Shown here piece by piece: positions 35,685 through 45,527 of a DNA stretch of 64,000 nt. The position numbers and the translations under genes were made by a program. Source of the stretch: Flavobacteriales bacterium (GTDB taxonomy: Bacteria; Bacteroidota; Bacteroidia; Flavobacteriales_D; Parvicellaceae); contig JACJZN010000006.1 of NCBI GenBank assembly GCA_020635565.1, positions 248,001 through 312,000 on the forward strand. Direction: 5' to 3'. Numbering within the stretch: the stretch's first letter is position 1; each line of letters opens with the position of its first letter. The notes under the pieces were generated by a model. The model made no database searches. It had not been told where the DNA came from and worked only from the letters and a program-made list of their open reading frames with translations.

Positions 35685-36542
35685 TTAAATCTCACTCAAC
35701 TTAAACGTATCCTTTAATCTCACTCCTTTCTCCGTATGTTGCACAGTACAACATTCATTCACCGAGTCATGTTCCAAAAACATAATGATCTCTTCGTCAG
35801 CGCATTTATCCAAAAACAGTTTCTTCTCGTCCATCGTTAATAATGGACGTGTATCATAGCCCATAACGTACGGAAGAGGAATATGTCCTGTACTAGGCAA
35901 CAGATCAGCCATGAAAGCGATCTTCTTTCCCTTATAATTGATAAGAGGGATCATTTGACTTTCCGTATGTCCATCAGCAAAGAATACATCGATATTCGGA
36001 AATACATTTTCAGTAATCCTTCCTCCTCTGGTGATATGCTTTAATTGACCACTTTCCTGAATAGGCAGAATGTTCTCTTTCAGAAAAGAAGCCTTCTCTC
36101 TAGGATTAGGTTCTGTAGCCCATTGCCAATGCAATTCATTGCTCCAAAAATGAGCATTCTTGAAGGTCGTCCTTGTATGCGTATGATCCTCATTCGCCCA
36201 TTCCACTGCTCCACCGCAGTGATCAAAGTGTAAATGAGTCAAAAACACATCGGTAATATCTTCTCTAGAGAATCCTAGTTTCTTCAAATTTCCATCCAAA
36301 GAATCATCACCATGTAAGAAGTAATGGGAAAAGAACTTCTCATTCTGCTTATCTCCTATTCCGCAATCCACGATCATCAATCGGTCTCCGTCCTCAATCA
36401 AAAGTGAGCGCATCGACCATGTACACATATTGTTGGCATCTGCTGGATTGGTACGTTCCCACAATGTCTTTGGAACTACGCCAAACATCGCTCCTCCATC
36501 CAGTTTAAAATTTCCTGTATTTAATGCATGTAATTTCATCAA
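35685..36542 (-). CDS. Metallo-beta-lactamase fold hydrolase
   Basis: The 285-residue protein has the metal-binding signature VFLTHLHFDHCGGAVEW (HxHxDH). Further ligands appear in FADGHTESQ, AFMADLLPS and the terminal EHDSVNE. It resembles the lactonase/AiiA-like or general hydrolase branch; the substrate is unknown. There is no signal peptide. Its ATG overlaps the dnaE stop by 4 bases, so it is coupled to dnaE expression, although no functional link is evident. Confidence 0.85.
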   Translation of the reverse strand: MMKLHALNTGNFKLDGGAMFGVVPKTLWERTNPADANNMCTWSMRSLLIEDGDRLMIVDCGIGDKQNEKFFSHYFLHGDDSLDGNLKKLGFSREDITDVFLTHLHFDHCGGAVEWANEDHTHTRTTFKNAHFWSNELHWQWATEPNPREKASFLKENILPIQESGQLKHITRGGRITENVFPNIDVFFADGHTESQMIPLINYKGKKIAFMADLLPSTGHIPLPYVMGYDTRPLLTMDEKKLFLDKCADEEIIMFLEHDSVNECCTVQHTEKGVRLKDTFKLSEI

Positions 36543-39500
36543 TCTTCTACTAATTCTTCTGATTCTTGTTTCATTTGTTCTTGTTCGATCTTCAATCGGT
36601 GCAGACGTTTGTTAAGATCGGATTTATTCACTGAAAAACCTTCATACCCCATGATCTCTTTTACCTCCTTCAAAAAGTCATTCGTGACATTCACTTTATT
36701 ATTTCTTGCTAACAAGGTTACCCCACTTACCTCATCGTGATCGATTAGATCTAGATAGACGGTTCTACTTCCTTCATATTTCGCCAAGATATCCTCCAAA
36801 TCTGCCAGACTCTCTCTCGTGATCATTGCTGCGTCAAATCGAAGGTAGATCTTATTCAGGAGTCTTTCCCGAATATTAGATAACAATTCAATATACTGAA
36901 CACTGTACTCTTTCTGTTTCCCATCTGGGTTGAACTTTTTTCCTTTCAATTGGACTTTCCCTTTTACATACAAGAAATTTCCTGGAGCGAGAAAGTGTTG
37001 CAATTTCAAATAAGTCTCCCCAAAGAGTCTGAATTCCATGGACCCTGATTTATCCTGCAGTTCAAAGAAACCATATTTGTTTCCCTTTCTACTCTCCAAA
37101 TGAGCCATATTGGAAATGATACCAGCAACAGAAAATTCCTTATCCGGTAGGTTATTCATGTGTTCATTCAGATCGTTCAGTTGAATATCACAGAAATTAT
37201 CAACTTCTAAAGAATAGTCATCCATTGGGTGACCAGAAATATAGATTCCTACTACTTCTTTTTCCGCACTTAATTCCTGAAATACACTCCATTCTTTGAC
37301 ATTTGGAATCCCTGGTGCAGGAATTTCAATTTCTTCTCCTCCCGCCATATCAAACAGACTCACCTGATTAGAATCTTGTCCCGTTTGAAAAGCCGTTCCG
37401 TATCTCAAAGAATTTTCGATCAAAGATCTTCCCTTCTCATCCTCTCCAAAATATTGAGCTCTGTGCAGGTCACCAAAACCATCGAAAGCTCCGGCATAGG
37501 CCAAACTCTCCATGACTCTCTTATTACAATCCTTAAGAGACACTCGTCTTACCATATCAAAGAATGAAGTATATGGACCATTGTCTTTTCGCTCATCAAT
37601 AATTGCTTTCACAGGACCTTGTCCAACTCCTTTTATTCCTCCCATACCAAAACGAACCTCTCCTTTGTCATTCACCGCAAATTTGTAGTACGATTCGTTG
37701 ACATCTGGCCCCAATACTTTCAATCCCATTCTACGACACTCTTCCATAAAGAAGGTCACCGTTTTGATATCATTCATGTTGTTACTCAACACTGCAGCCA
37801 TATACTCTGCTGGATAGTGTGCCTTCAGATAGGCCGTTTGATAGGCTATCCAAGCGTAACATGTAGAGTGTGATTTGTTGAAGGCATAGGATGCAAAAGC
37901 TTCCCAATCTTTCCATACTTTTTCAAGGATGGTTGCATCGTGACCATTTTCACCCCCCTGTTGGATAAATTTTGGTTTCATTTTATCCAGAACGGCTTTC
38001 TGTTTTTTACCCATCGCTTTTCGAAGGGTATCTGCCTCACCTTTGGTAAAACCAGCCAGCTTCTGAGATAAAAGCATTACCTGCTCCTGATACACCGTAA
38101 TTCCATACGTTTCCTGAAGGTATTCCTCCATGGCTGGAAGATCGTACTCTATAGGCTCTATTCCGTGCTTACGTTTAACGAAAAGCGGAATATATTCCAA
38201 TGGTCCCGGACGATACAGCGCGTTCATGGCAATAAGGTCAGAAAACTCCGTTGGCTTTAGATCCTTCAAATATTTCTGCATCCCCGTGGATTCGTACTGG
38301 AAGATTCCTACGGTCTCACCTCGCTGGAACAATTCATAAGTTGCTTCATCATCTATTGGTATCTTCTCGATATCGATATCCAAGCCATGACGTGCTTTTA
38401 CTATCTTCAAAGTATCCTTGATCAGGGTCAACGTTTTCAACCCCAAGAAATCCATTTTGAGTAATCCTGCAGACTCAACCACTGAGTTATCGAACTGGGT
38501 ACTCCACATTTCAGAGTCCTTTGCTAATGCTACAGGAACGTGCTCCCGAATATCACTAGGGGTAATAATCACCCCACAAGCGTGTATTCCTGTGGTTCGC
38601 ATGGATCCTTCAATGGTCTTTGCCTGACGAACGACTTCTCCTTCGATGCCTCTACTCTCTAGAATTTCACGAAGTTCCAATGCCATTTTCATCTGGTCAC
38701 CATTCAGCTTCTCGGCTAACTGTTCTTCAGACATCGCGAACATCTTGTTGAGCTTCATGTCTGGAACTAGTTTGGCAATTCTATCGGTATCTGGGAGCGG
38801 TAATTCCAATACACGTCCAGCGTCACGAATAGATGACTTAGCCGCCATCGTACCATAGGTGATAATCTGAGCTACCTGATTAGCTCCATACTTATCTATC
38901 ACATATTGTATTACACTTCCTCGACCTTCATCATCAAAGTCGATATCAATATCGGGCATGGACACCCTTTCTGGATTCAGAAAACGCTCAAAAAGTAGGT
39001 CGTACTTAATAGGATCTACATTCGTAATTCCAATACAATAAGCTACTGCACTTCCTGCCGCAGATCCCCTACCTGGCCCAACGGACACGCCCATATCTCT
39101 AGCGGCTGCAATGAAATCCTGAACGATCAAGAAATAACCTGGATAACCTGTATTTTTGATCGTTGCCAACTCGAAATCGAGACGCTCACTAATATCAGGT
39201 GTAACCTCTCCGTATCTTTTCTCAGCCCCAACATAGGTCAGATGTCTGAGGTAATTGTTCTCTCCAATTTTTAAGCTTGGGTCGTCTGCATCTCTTGGAT
39301 CTTGAAATTCTTCTGGAATATCAAATGCGGGAAGCAAGACATCTCTTCCCAATGTATAAGCTTCAATCTTTGCTACAATCTCTTCCGTGCATTCTATCGC
39401 CTCGGGAAGATCCGCAAAGAGTTCTTTCATTTCTTCCTGAGTCTTGAAATAGAAGTCGTCATTAGGGAAACCAAAACGAAAACCTCTACCCTTACCAATA

Positions 39501-41107
39501 GGTGTTGAACGTTGCTCTCCATCTTTGATACAGAGCAAGATATCATGGGCGTTTGCATCCGCTTTATTGATATAGAAGTTGTTATTTGCAGCGAAATATT
39601 TTACTCCATATTTCTCCGCGAATTTCAGGAGTGTTTTATTTACCAATTCCTCCTCTTCTAATCCATGACGATTCAATTCTACATAGAAATCATCCCCAAA
39701 CTGTTCATGCCACCATACAAATGCTTCTTCTGCCTGCTGCTCACCAACATTCAAGATCAATTGAGGAATCTCTCCATCCAATCCCCCTGTAGTAACAATA
39801 ATATCTTCTTTTAATTCCGGAATGATCGATTTGTCTATTCTCGGAACATAATATTTCCCTTCAATATGAGCCGCTGAAGCTAATTTGGCCAGGTTGTGAT
39901 ATCCTTTTTTATTCTTTGCCAAAAAAAGCATTAACTGACCATTGTCTTTAACTGATTTATTCAGCCGATCCTTACAAACCCATAGTTCACATCCTACAAT
40001 CGGTTTAATGAATTGATTTTGAAGGTTCGATATATCCTCTTCCAGTTTAGCTATTTCTTCTTCCACCAACGGAACTTCAACCTCTTCTCCCGTTTCTTCA
40101 TTCTTTTGGATTCTGCTACCTGCACTTAACAAAGCCTCCTTATCGGCTATTTGTCCTTTTATTCCCTTGTTATAACCATCTCCAGCATTCACAAACTGAA
40201 AGGCTGCCATCATGTTATCAATATCGGTTATCGCAACAGCAGGGCTTCCAATCTTTGCTGCAGCAGCGATAAGATCATTTATCGTTGTAGTAGACTGTAG
40301 AATAGAAAACTGGGTATGGTTATGCAGATGCGTAAATCGCACATTCTCTAACCGCTTTAGATTCTCATTGAGGTCTTTTTTAGAAATACTGCCCTCTGTT
40401 TCGTCTTCCTTAAGTGCAGCAGATTCAGCCTTTAGATTAAGGTGTTTAATATCCCATGTTCCAATTTGATTGGGATTTTCTACTAAGAATCTATCAAAAT
40501 ACTGTTCATCCTGCCGCAATTCCTCAGCAGTAAAAGAACGTTTACGAATCAACTCCAGAAAACATCGGGTTGTTGCCTCCACATCGGCAGTGGCATTATG
40601 TGCTTCCGCGAAAGGCACTCCAAATAAATGTGCATGTAATTCCGTAAGTGTTGGTAATTTAAACTTACCTCCCCTACCTCCTGGAATCTGACAAAGCTCA
40701 GCTGTTACTTCTGTACAAGTGTCTAGAACTGGTAATTCAGCCAGTTTGGAATCAACACCATATCGATAGAGTTCACAGCCCATCACATTGATATCAAAAG
40801 TGATGTTTTGACCAACCACAAATTTTGATCGATTCAGCACTTCTGCAAATTCATCCCAAACTTGTCTAGCATCAACACCCTTAGTTTGTGCCAACTTGGT
40901 AGAGATTCCGTGAATCTGCTCTGACTGGAAAGGAATATCATATCCATCTGGCTGAATGATGTAATCCTTCTGCTCGATCAAATTACCCAATTCATCATGC
41001 AATTGCCATGCGATCTGAACACACCTTGGCCAATTATCCGTATCCGTGATCGGAGCATTGAAATCTCTTGGAAGTCCGGTGGTTTCAGTATCGAATATTA
41101 AGTACAT
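36539..41107 (-). CDS. dnaE: DNA polymerase III alpha subunit with N-terminal DnaQ-like exonuclease
   Basis: Replicative polymerase of 1522 residues. The N-terminal DEDDh 3'-5' exonuclease (residues ~1-190) shows YLIFDTETTGL, VGQNITFDINVMG and EAHNATADVEATTRCF. The PHP domain (from ~255) has HLHNHTQFSIL but AITDIDNM where active PHP domains have TDHxNM, and an insertion of ~80 residues follows. The polymerase core contains GPGRGSAAGSAVAYCIGITN and the catalytic PDIDIDFDD near residue 717. Helix-hairpin-helix and OB-fold parts follow (AGIISNMAHLESRKG). The fused proofreading domain is a known feature of many flavobacterial DnaE proteins. The gene overlaps the downstream hydrolase gene. Confidence 0.96.
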   Translation of the reverse strand: MYLIFDTETTGLPRDFNAPITDTDNWPRCVQIAWQLHDELGNLIEQKDYIIQPDGYDIPFQSEQIHGISTKLAQTKGVDARQVWDEFAEVLNRSKFVVGQNITFDINVMGCELYRYGVDSKLAELPVLDTCTEVTAELCQIPGGRGGKFKLPTLTELHAHLFGVPFAEAHNATADVEATTRCFLELIRKRSFTAEELRQDEQYFDRFLVENPNQIGTWDIKHLNLKAESAALKEDETEGSISKKDLNENLKRLENVRFTHLHNHTQFSILQSTTTINDLIAAAAKIGSPAVAITDIDNMMAAFQFVNAGDGYNKGIKGQIADKEALLSAGSRIQKNEETGEEVEVPLVEEEIAKLEEDISNLQNQFIKPIVGCELWVCKDRLNKSVKDNGQLMLFLAKNKKGYHNLAKLASAAHIEGKYYVPRIDKSIIPELKEDIIVTTGGLDGEIPQLILNVGEQQAEEAFVWWHEQFGDDFYVELNRHGLEEEELVNKTLLKFAEKYGVKYFAANNNFYINKADANAHDILLCIKDGEQRSTPIGKGRGFRFGFPNDDFYFKTQEEMKELFADLPEAIECTEEIVAKIEAYTLGRDVLLPAFDIPEEFQDPRDADDPSLKIGENNYLRHLTYVGAEKRYGEVTPDISERLDFELATIKNTGYPGYFLIVQDFIAAARDMGVSVGPGRGSAAGSAVAYCIGITNVDPIKYDLLFERFLNPERVSMPDIDIDFDDEGRGSVIQYVIDKYGANQVAQIITYGTMAAKSSIRDAGRVLELPLPDTDRIAKLVPDMKLNKMFAMSEEQLAEKLNGDQMKMALELREILESRGIEGEVVRQAKTIEGSMRTTGIHACGVIITPSDIREHVPVALAKDSEMWSTQFDNSVVESAGLLKMDFLGLKTLTLIKDTLKIVKARHGLDIDIEKIPIDDEATYELFQRGETVGIFQYESTGMQKYLKDLKPTEFSDLIAMNALYRPGPLEYIPLFVKRKHGIEPIEYDLPAMEEYLQETYGITVYQEQVMLLSQKLAGFTKGEADTLRKAMGKKQKAVLDKMKPKFIQQGGENGHDATILEKVWKDWEAFASYAFNKSHSTCYAWIAYQTAYLKAHYPAEYMAAVLSNNMNDIKTVTFFMEECRRMGLKVLGPDVNESYYKFAVNDKGEVRFGMGGIKGVGQGPVKAIIDERKDNGPYTSFFDMVRRVSLKDCNKRVMESLAYAGAFDGFGDLHRAQYFGEDEKGRSLIENSLRYGTAFQTGQDSNQVSLFDMAGGEEIEIPAPGIPNVKEWSVFQELSAEKEVVGIYISGHPMDDYSLEVDNFCDIQLNDLNEHMNNLPDKEFSVAGIISNMAHLESRKGNKYGFFELQDKSGSMEFRLFGETYLKLQHFLAPGNFLYVKGKVQLKGKKFNPDGKQKEYSVQYIELLSNIRERLLNKIYLRFDAAMITRESLADLEDILAKYEGSRTVYLDLIDHDEVSGVTLLARNNKVNVTNDFLKEVKEIMGYEGFSVNKSDLNKRLHRLKIEQEQMKQESEELVED

Positions 41108-41215
41108 GCTTTGATTTTATTTGGAAGCATAAAATTAATAAAGACAACGGCTAACGACTGCTGAATCGGGGATGTTTTATGAACAATTTAGAATTGTATG
41201 AACAGTTAAAGATCT

Positions 41216-41518
41216 TTAGTTTTCCTGCTTGAACATCTTCAATTCTCCTGAGTCCACAGCTAATGTATCATGATAACCTTCTTTGGTGAAAAGTAGATAC
41301 TTAGGCTTAGTGCATCTCCAACCAATCAACAGTTGACCTTGATATGTCCCACTTGAAGAAGTCATATTTATAAGATACTTTTTATTTGGAGCACTGTAAA
41401 CTCTGACACTATCAAGTGGAATTCCCGTTTCAAAATCCACCACAACACCTTGATACGATCTGTAACAATCACAACTCAATAACACGAATATACTCAATAG
41501 AATAGTGAACAATCTCAT
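41216..41518 (-). CDS. Small lipoprotein with carboxypeptidase-regulatory-like fold
   Basis: The 100-residue protein has the lipoprotein signal MRLFTILLSIFVLLSCDCYR (lipobox Cys16). It also has a single beta-sandwich-like domain with GVVVDFETGIPLDSVRVYSA, the pattern of carboxypeptidase-regulatory-like repeats that start many Bacteroidetes surface proteins. No function can be assigned. It follows the subtilase terminator and points toward dnaE's start, so it is probably monocistronic. Confidence 0.65.
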   Translation of the reverse strand: MRLFTILLSIFVLLSCDCYRSYQGVVVDFETGIPLDSVRVYSAPNKKYLINMTSSSGTYQGQLLIGWRCTKPKYLLFTKEGYHDTLAVDSGELKMFKQEN

Positions 41519-41537
41519 GAACTAAAAATACAAAAAA

Positions 41538-41563
41538 AGCCGATCAGATCACTCTAACCGGCT
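41538..41563 (-). terminator. Terminator of the subtilase gene
   Basis: On the minus strand AGCCGGTTAGA and TCTGATCGGCT form an 11-bp stem with two G-T pairs and a GTGA loop, followed by seven Ts. It lies 25 bases after the subtilase stop. Confidence 0.75.
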
Positions 41564-41587
41564 TCTATATTCATTCGAACTAAGTTC

Positions 41588-43192
41588 TTATTTTCCCTGT
41601 TCCATCAAGTATTTTACAGCATTGTTACAGTTCACAAATCCTCCTGTAATACTGATCTCTTCCAAAGTAACTTTTGTTTTCTTAGTTTTAGGTCCTTTCT
41701 TGGTTTCAACCACTTCACCTCCAGGCAGTAGTACTTTCCCTTTGTAAGGAACTACTGTTTTCATCATTACATCCCTAACTTCAGCAGCTGTTAACTCAGG
41801 AAAATAACTTCTGATGATCGCTGCAACACCTGCAGCACTTGGAGATGCCATACTTGTTCCAGAAGCATCCTCATACTTCTGATCTGGAACAGTAGAGTGG
41901 ATATCAACACCTGGTGCAAAAAGATCTACTTTAGTCTTTCCATAATTAGAGAAACTAGCGATCAGATTTTTTCCCTTCTTATACGAACTTGCTCCAACTT
42001 CTAGCCAGTTAGTAACTTCTGAACCATCATTAAGGTATCTCATTGGGTAAGAATCTTCAACATCCTTATTCTTCGCATCATTACCTGCAGCATGAACTAA
42101 TAATACATCATGATCTTGAGCATATTTCACCGCAGCATCAACTGCGTCTTTGTTTGGTGAATAATATTTACCAAAACTCATATTGATCACCTTAGCACCA
42201 TTATCTACTGCATAATAAATTGCATTGGCCACATCTTTATCTCTTTCATCCCCATTTGGCACAGCTCTAAGAACCATGATCTCGACATTCTTTGCTTCTC
42301 CAATAATTCCTAAATCATTTGTTCTAGAAGCAGCAATAATACCACTTACGTGAGAGCCGTGCATCGCATCTGGCCCTTCGTATCTGTTGCATCCGTAGAA
42401 TTTCTCTGTAAGATCATCTGGATTATCTCCAACCACTGCTCTTCTTAGGGAATCAGCATCCATTAGACTATATTCTACCATTCCACCATATGCCTCTGCA
42501 CCATGTTCAAGCTCATCTCTCAAAGATCCTGGATCAGAACCTAAAAGAATCAACTTCATGATCTTTTGTAGCTGCTGATCGGTACCATTCTCTCCTGGAT
42601 CATATGCCTTATTTGCAGCTTTAGAGAAAGATTGATTCGTTTGTTTTTCAACTCGATCCATGTAATCCAACAACAACAACATGGTTTGATATTGTTGCAT
42701 GTTTGCATTCATTTCTTCTTCGTATTCAACCTGAATCTTCAACCAATATTTGTACTCCTCTTTCTTATCTCCAGGAACTTCATACTCTTGAAGTGAACTA
42801 TATTTTGGCTCCAGATCTTGATAGATTCTAGCTAATTCTAATGCTTCATAATTTATATCTTCTTTGGCACCACCTAAGAAACTCCATCCATGGACATCAT
42901 CAATATATCCATTTTTATCATCATCTATTCCATTATTTGGAATCTCGTCCTCGTTCGTCCAGATCACATCTTTAAGATCTTCATGATCTACTTCTACACC
43001 CGAGTCAATAACCGCTACAATTACTTTTTCTCCTTTTCTTTCTCCAAGGGTTTTGTATGCTTCCTCGATTCCTGCACCATATACCTTATCTGCAGAAGGA
43101 TCTAACAAATACCAATTCTCTGGTCGTCCCTTTTGTGCTAAAACAACTCCTGAGAATAATAATGCACCTACTAAATAAATTGATTTCTTCAT
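41588..43192 (-). CDS. Secreted S8 family serine peptidase (subtilisin-like)
   Basis: The 534-residue exported protease has a signal peptide (MKKSIYLVGALLFSGVVLAQ). The catalytic triad is visible: Asp in VIAVIDSGVEVDHEDL (near residue 63), His in MHGSHVSGIIAAS, and Ser in ASGTSMASPSAAG. A helical, acidic insertion of about 190 residues separates the Asp and His blocks, as in a known Bacteroidetes S8 group. There is no type IX C-terminal sorting domain; it ends NNAVKYLMEQGK, so it is more likely periplasmic than surface-attached. A strong terminator follows. Confidence 0.92.
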   Translation of the reverse strand: MKKSIYLVGALLFSGVVLAQKGRPENWYLLDPSADKVYGAGIEEAYKTLGERKGEKVIVAVIDSGVEVDHEDLKDVIWTNEDEIPNNGIDDDKNGYIDDVHGWSFLGGAKEDINYEALELARIYQDLEPKYSSLQEYEVPGDKKEEYKYWLKIQVEYEEEMNANMQQYQTMLLLLDYMDRVEKQTNQSFSKAANKAYDPGENGTDQQLQKIMKLILLGSDPGSLRDELEHGAEAYGGMVEYSLMDADSLRRAVVGDNPDDLTEKFYGCNRYEGPDAMHGSHVSGIIAASRTNDLGIIGEAKNVEIMVLRAVPNGDERDKDVANAIYYAVDNGAKVINMSFGKYYSPNKDAVDAAVKYAQDHDVLLVHAAGNDAKNKDVEDSYPMRYLNDGSEVTNWLEVGASSYKKGKNLIASFSNYGKTKVDLFAPGVDIHSTVPDQKYEDASGTSMASPSAAGVAAIIRSYFPELTAAEVRDVMMKTVVPYKGKVLLPGGEVVETKKGPKTKKTKVTLEEISITGGFVNCNNAVKYLMEQGK

Positions 43193-43290
43193 GTTGTTAC
43201 ATTTTCTAAGCCTAAAGATAGCTATTATCTCAAATAATCTAAGAAAACTATTTGACCAGCGGTAAATTAAGGATTAAAAGGGGTTAAAAA

Positions 43291-45078
43291 TCAATTCACA
43301 AACAACCAAGATACTCCAATTCTGAAAAATCGATCGTTTGCAGGATAGCCAGGAGCATAGAAATATCGATAACCAAAAAGACCTTGATGGGGATGCGACA
43401 TCATAAGGAAGAAAGTGGCACGTTGTACCCTACTCTTTATAAATAGGTTAGCATAGGGATAATTTCCTAACTCACCGTTAGAATAAATATAGAATTGCCC
43501 CGTAACCGGATCAAAATATTTTGCTTCGTACTTGGAAAAATAGTTTATGTCGGCTCCAATGGCCGCTGTCATTTTCTTCTTGAATGTCTTAAACTTATAT
43601 GCTACACTCGCTTTGGCAAGAACATCTGGCAATCTAAAAACATTGTATCCTCCTTGATATTGATAGTGAATTTCCCCTGACAGATCCCAATGATCATTAT
43701 TCTTATTGGAAGCACTTACAGAAGTTCTGATCAACTGTGCTACTCCCAATGCTTGATAAGGCGTTTTATCATATCCAAAATAAATCGGATTATGGACATC
43801 CAAATAATTCACACTTGCCTCAACATCCCATCTTCCATCGTACTTGGCAGCCACCATAAAATGTTGCAACTGATATTTTTCAAATGAATTACTCCATGAT
43901 ACGTGATTTCCAGAATATCCTAACAGATCTAGTTGAGGACGTTCATTACTCAAGTATGCGCTTGCATTCAATCGAAAATTTCTAAAGAAATACTTAGCAT
44001 GAAGATCAACATTGTAATCTTTGTTGGAGTAGCTATCATTGATCAAATAATCTAGTTTACCATTGACAGATAATCCGGAATTATGATAATCACCGATCAA
44101 TTTCAATAAAACATCTGTTCTTGTAGTATCTAGGTCATCCTGACGATACCAGTTCTGACTCAATTCTGAACCCAACTCCATAGAAAGCAATGAGCTTACA
44201 TCTTTTCGTTTTTCGAATCGCAATCCTAAAAATCCCTTTAAAGACTGAAAGTTCATCTCTTCGTCCGTAACGTTGGAATCACTCAAAATTCGATCATAAA
44301 AAGCAGTATTCAGAACCGAATCATAGTAATGTCTCGAATTAAATTGATATTGGAAATAATTAGATACCAAGAGTTTTTGACCATTACTATTTGAGTCCAA
44401 TTGATGCATCAGGGCATAGGATTGTCCCAATTGGCCAAACCATTTTCCTAGTTCCTGATATGCATTAGTGAGATTAACATCTAATAACTCTCTGTTCTGC
44501 AAGTCGAGTGTATCATTGATGAAGGTAGAATCATCGATCAAACCACCATTAAGTGAAGCTGCAGCACTGATATAATTGAATTGAAGATCAAAACTATATC
44601 TTCCTTTAGATAATTTATCTCCATAAATGTTGAAGAAAATATCCGTGAAGCTAGTTGATTGATTCTGATAGACCCCTTTAGAATTGATCTTATCCAATCC
44701 TATACTGTAATTCACCTTTTCACTCACATTCTGCGAATGAAGGAAGTTGAAGTGTTGCTCCTGACCCGTTCCAATCACATACTTTGCGTCCACAATAGGT
44801 GTATAGACTTTATATCTTCTAAACTGATGAACAGGTAAATAGGAAAGAACAGAATAATCGTTGGTGATCAATTCATTCAGTTCTGGTTTCAATCTGAATT
44901 CAGGAGAACCATGATTACCTAAATTTATCACAAAAGCTTCCTGCCCATAATCCTCGACATGGTCTAGAGTAACGGTATCGATCTGATGAATAATGCCGTT
45001 TTCTATATAATAGAAAGGCTTTTGAGCTCGCAGAAAAATACTCAGACTTAGCAGTAATGCCAATAAAATTAACTTCAA
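43291..45078 (-). CDS. Putative outer-membrane porin (Porin_10 type)
   Basis: A large beta-barrel protein of about 595 residues with a signal peptide (LKLILLALLLSLSIFLRAQ). Many alternating strands are separated by polar turns, ending in FFRIGVSWLFVN with a terminal aromatic-type strand. The opening YVIGTGQEQHFNFLHSQNVS is typical of the Bacteroidetes 'putative porin' family. No ATG is available: a TTG at 45078, 4 bases after the DUF3467 stop, gives a proper signal peptide; TTG/GTG codons at 45108/45105 would overlap that gene. The substrate is unknown. Confidence 0.82.
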   Translation of the reverse strand: MKLILLALLLSLSIFLRAQKPFYYIENGIIHQIDTVTLDHVEDYGQEAFVINLGNHGSPEFRLKPELNELITNDYSVLSYLPVHQFRRYKVYTPIVDAKYVIGTGQEQHFNFLHSQNVSEKVNYSIGLDKINSKGVYQNQSTSFTDIFFNIYGDKLSKGRYSFDLQFNYISAAASLNGGLIDDSTFINDTLDLQNRELLDVNLTNAYQELGKWFGQLGQSYALMHQLDSNSNGQKLLVSNYFQYQFNSRHYYDSVLNTAFYDRILSDSNVTDEEMNFQSLKGFLGLRFEKRKDVSSLLSMELGSELSQNWYRQDDLDTTRTDVLLKLIGDYHNSGLSVNGKLDYLINDSYSNKDYNVDLHAKYFFRNFRLNASAYLSNERPQLDLLGYSGNHVSWSNSFEKYQLQHFMVAAKYDGRWDVEASVNYLDVHNPIYFGYDKTPYQALGVAQLIRTSVSASNKNNDHWDLSGEIHYQYQGGYNVFRLPDVLAKASVAYKFKTFKKKMTAAIGADINYFSKYEAKYFDPVTGQFYIYSNGELGNYPYANLFIKSRVQRATFFLMMSHPHQGLFGYRYFYAPGYPANDRFFRIGVSWLFVN

Positions 45079-45082
45079 GCTA

Positions 45083-45403
45083 CTATGCTTCCGTTTTTGG
45101 ACCACCAAAGGTCATTGGAATTCCTCCTCCAGTAATATTTTCAGCTTCTCTGATCACTCCAAATTGAGATTCATATTTGGCAACATTTTCTGCCAAGGCT
45201 CTCATTAATCGTTTTGCATGTTCTGGAGTCATTAAGATTCTGTTCTTAACTCTTGCCTTAGGAACACCCGGCATGATTCTAATAAAATCGATCACAAACT
45301 CCGAAGTGGAATGTGTTATAATAGCTAGATTGGAATAAGTTCCTTCTGCCACTTCTTCTGATAATTCAATATTTAATTGACCTTCTTTAGGTTCGTTACT
45401 CAT
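45083..45403 (-). CDS. DUF3467 family protein
   Basis: The 106-residue protein matches the DUF3467 pattern: an acidic N-terminus (NIELSEEVAEGTYSNLAIIT), then FVIDFIRIMPGVPKARVKNR and MTPEHAKRLMRALAENVAKYE. The family is widespread and lacks a proven function. It is immediately upstream of the porin gene and apparently in the same transcript. A -7 box lies 23 bases upstream of its ATG. Confidence 0.88.
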   Translation of the reverse strand: MSNEPKEGQLNIELSEEVAEGTYSNLAIITHSTSEFVIDFIRIMPGVPKARVKNRILMTPEHAKRLMRALAENVAKYESQFGVIREAENITGGGIPMTFGGPKTEA

Positions 45404-45425
45404 AATAGATGTGTTTTTATATTGA

Positions 45426-45474
45426 CAAAAGTAAGCATTTACCTTACATCACCACCATTATTTTTCTACCTTTG
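45426..45474. promoter_or_regulatory. Divergent -7 boxes for DUF3467/porin and the FKBP gene
   Basis: TACTTTTG on the minus strand (45433 to 45426) and TACCTTTG on the plus strand (45467-45474) both match TAnnTTTG exactly. They face away from each other, toward the DUF3467 gene and the FKBP gene. No clear -33 TTG was seen for either. Confidence 0.5.
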
Positions 45475-45527
45475 CCGACCATTAAACAGATGGTAAAAGT
45501 TGTTTTTGCAATCGAAATAAAACGTAA

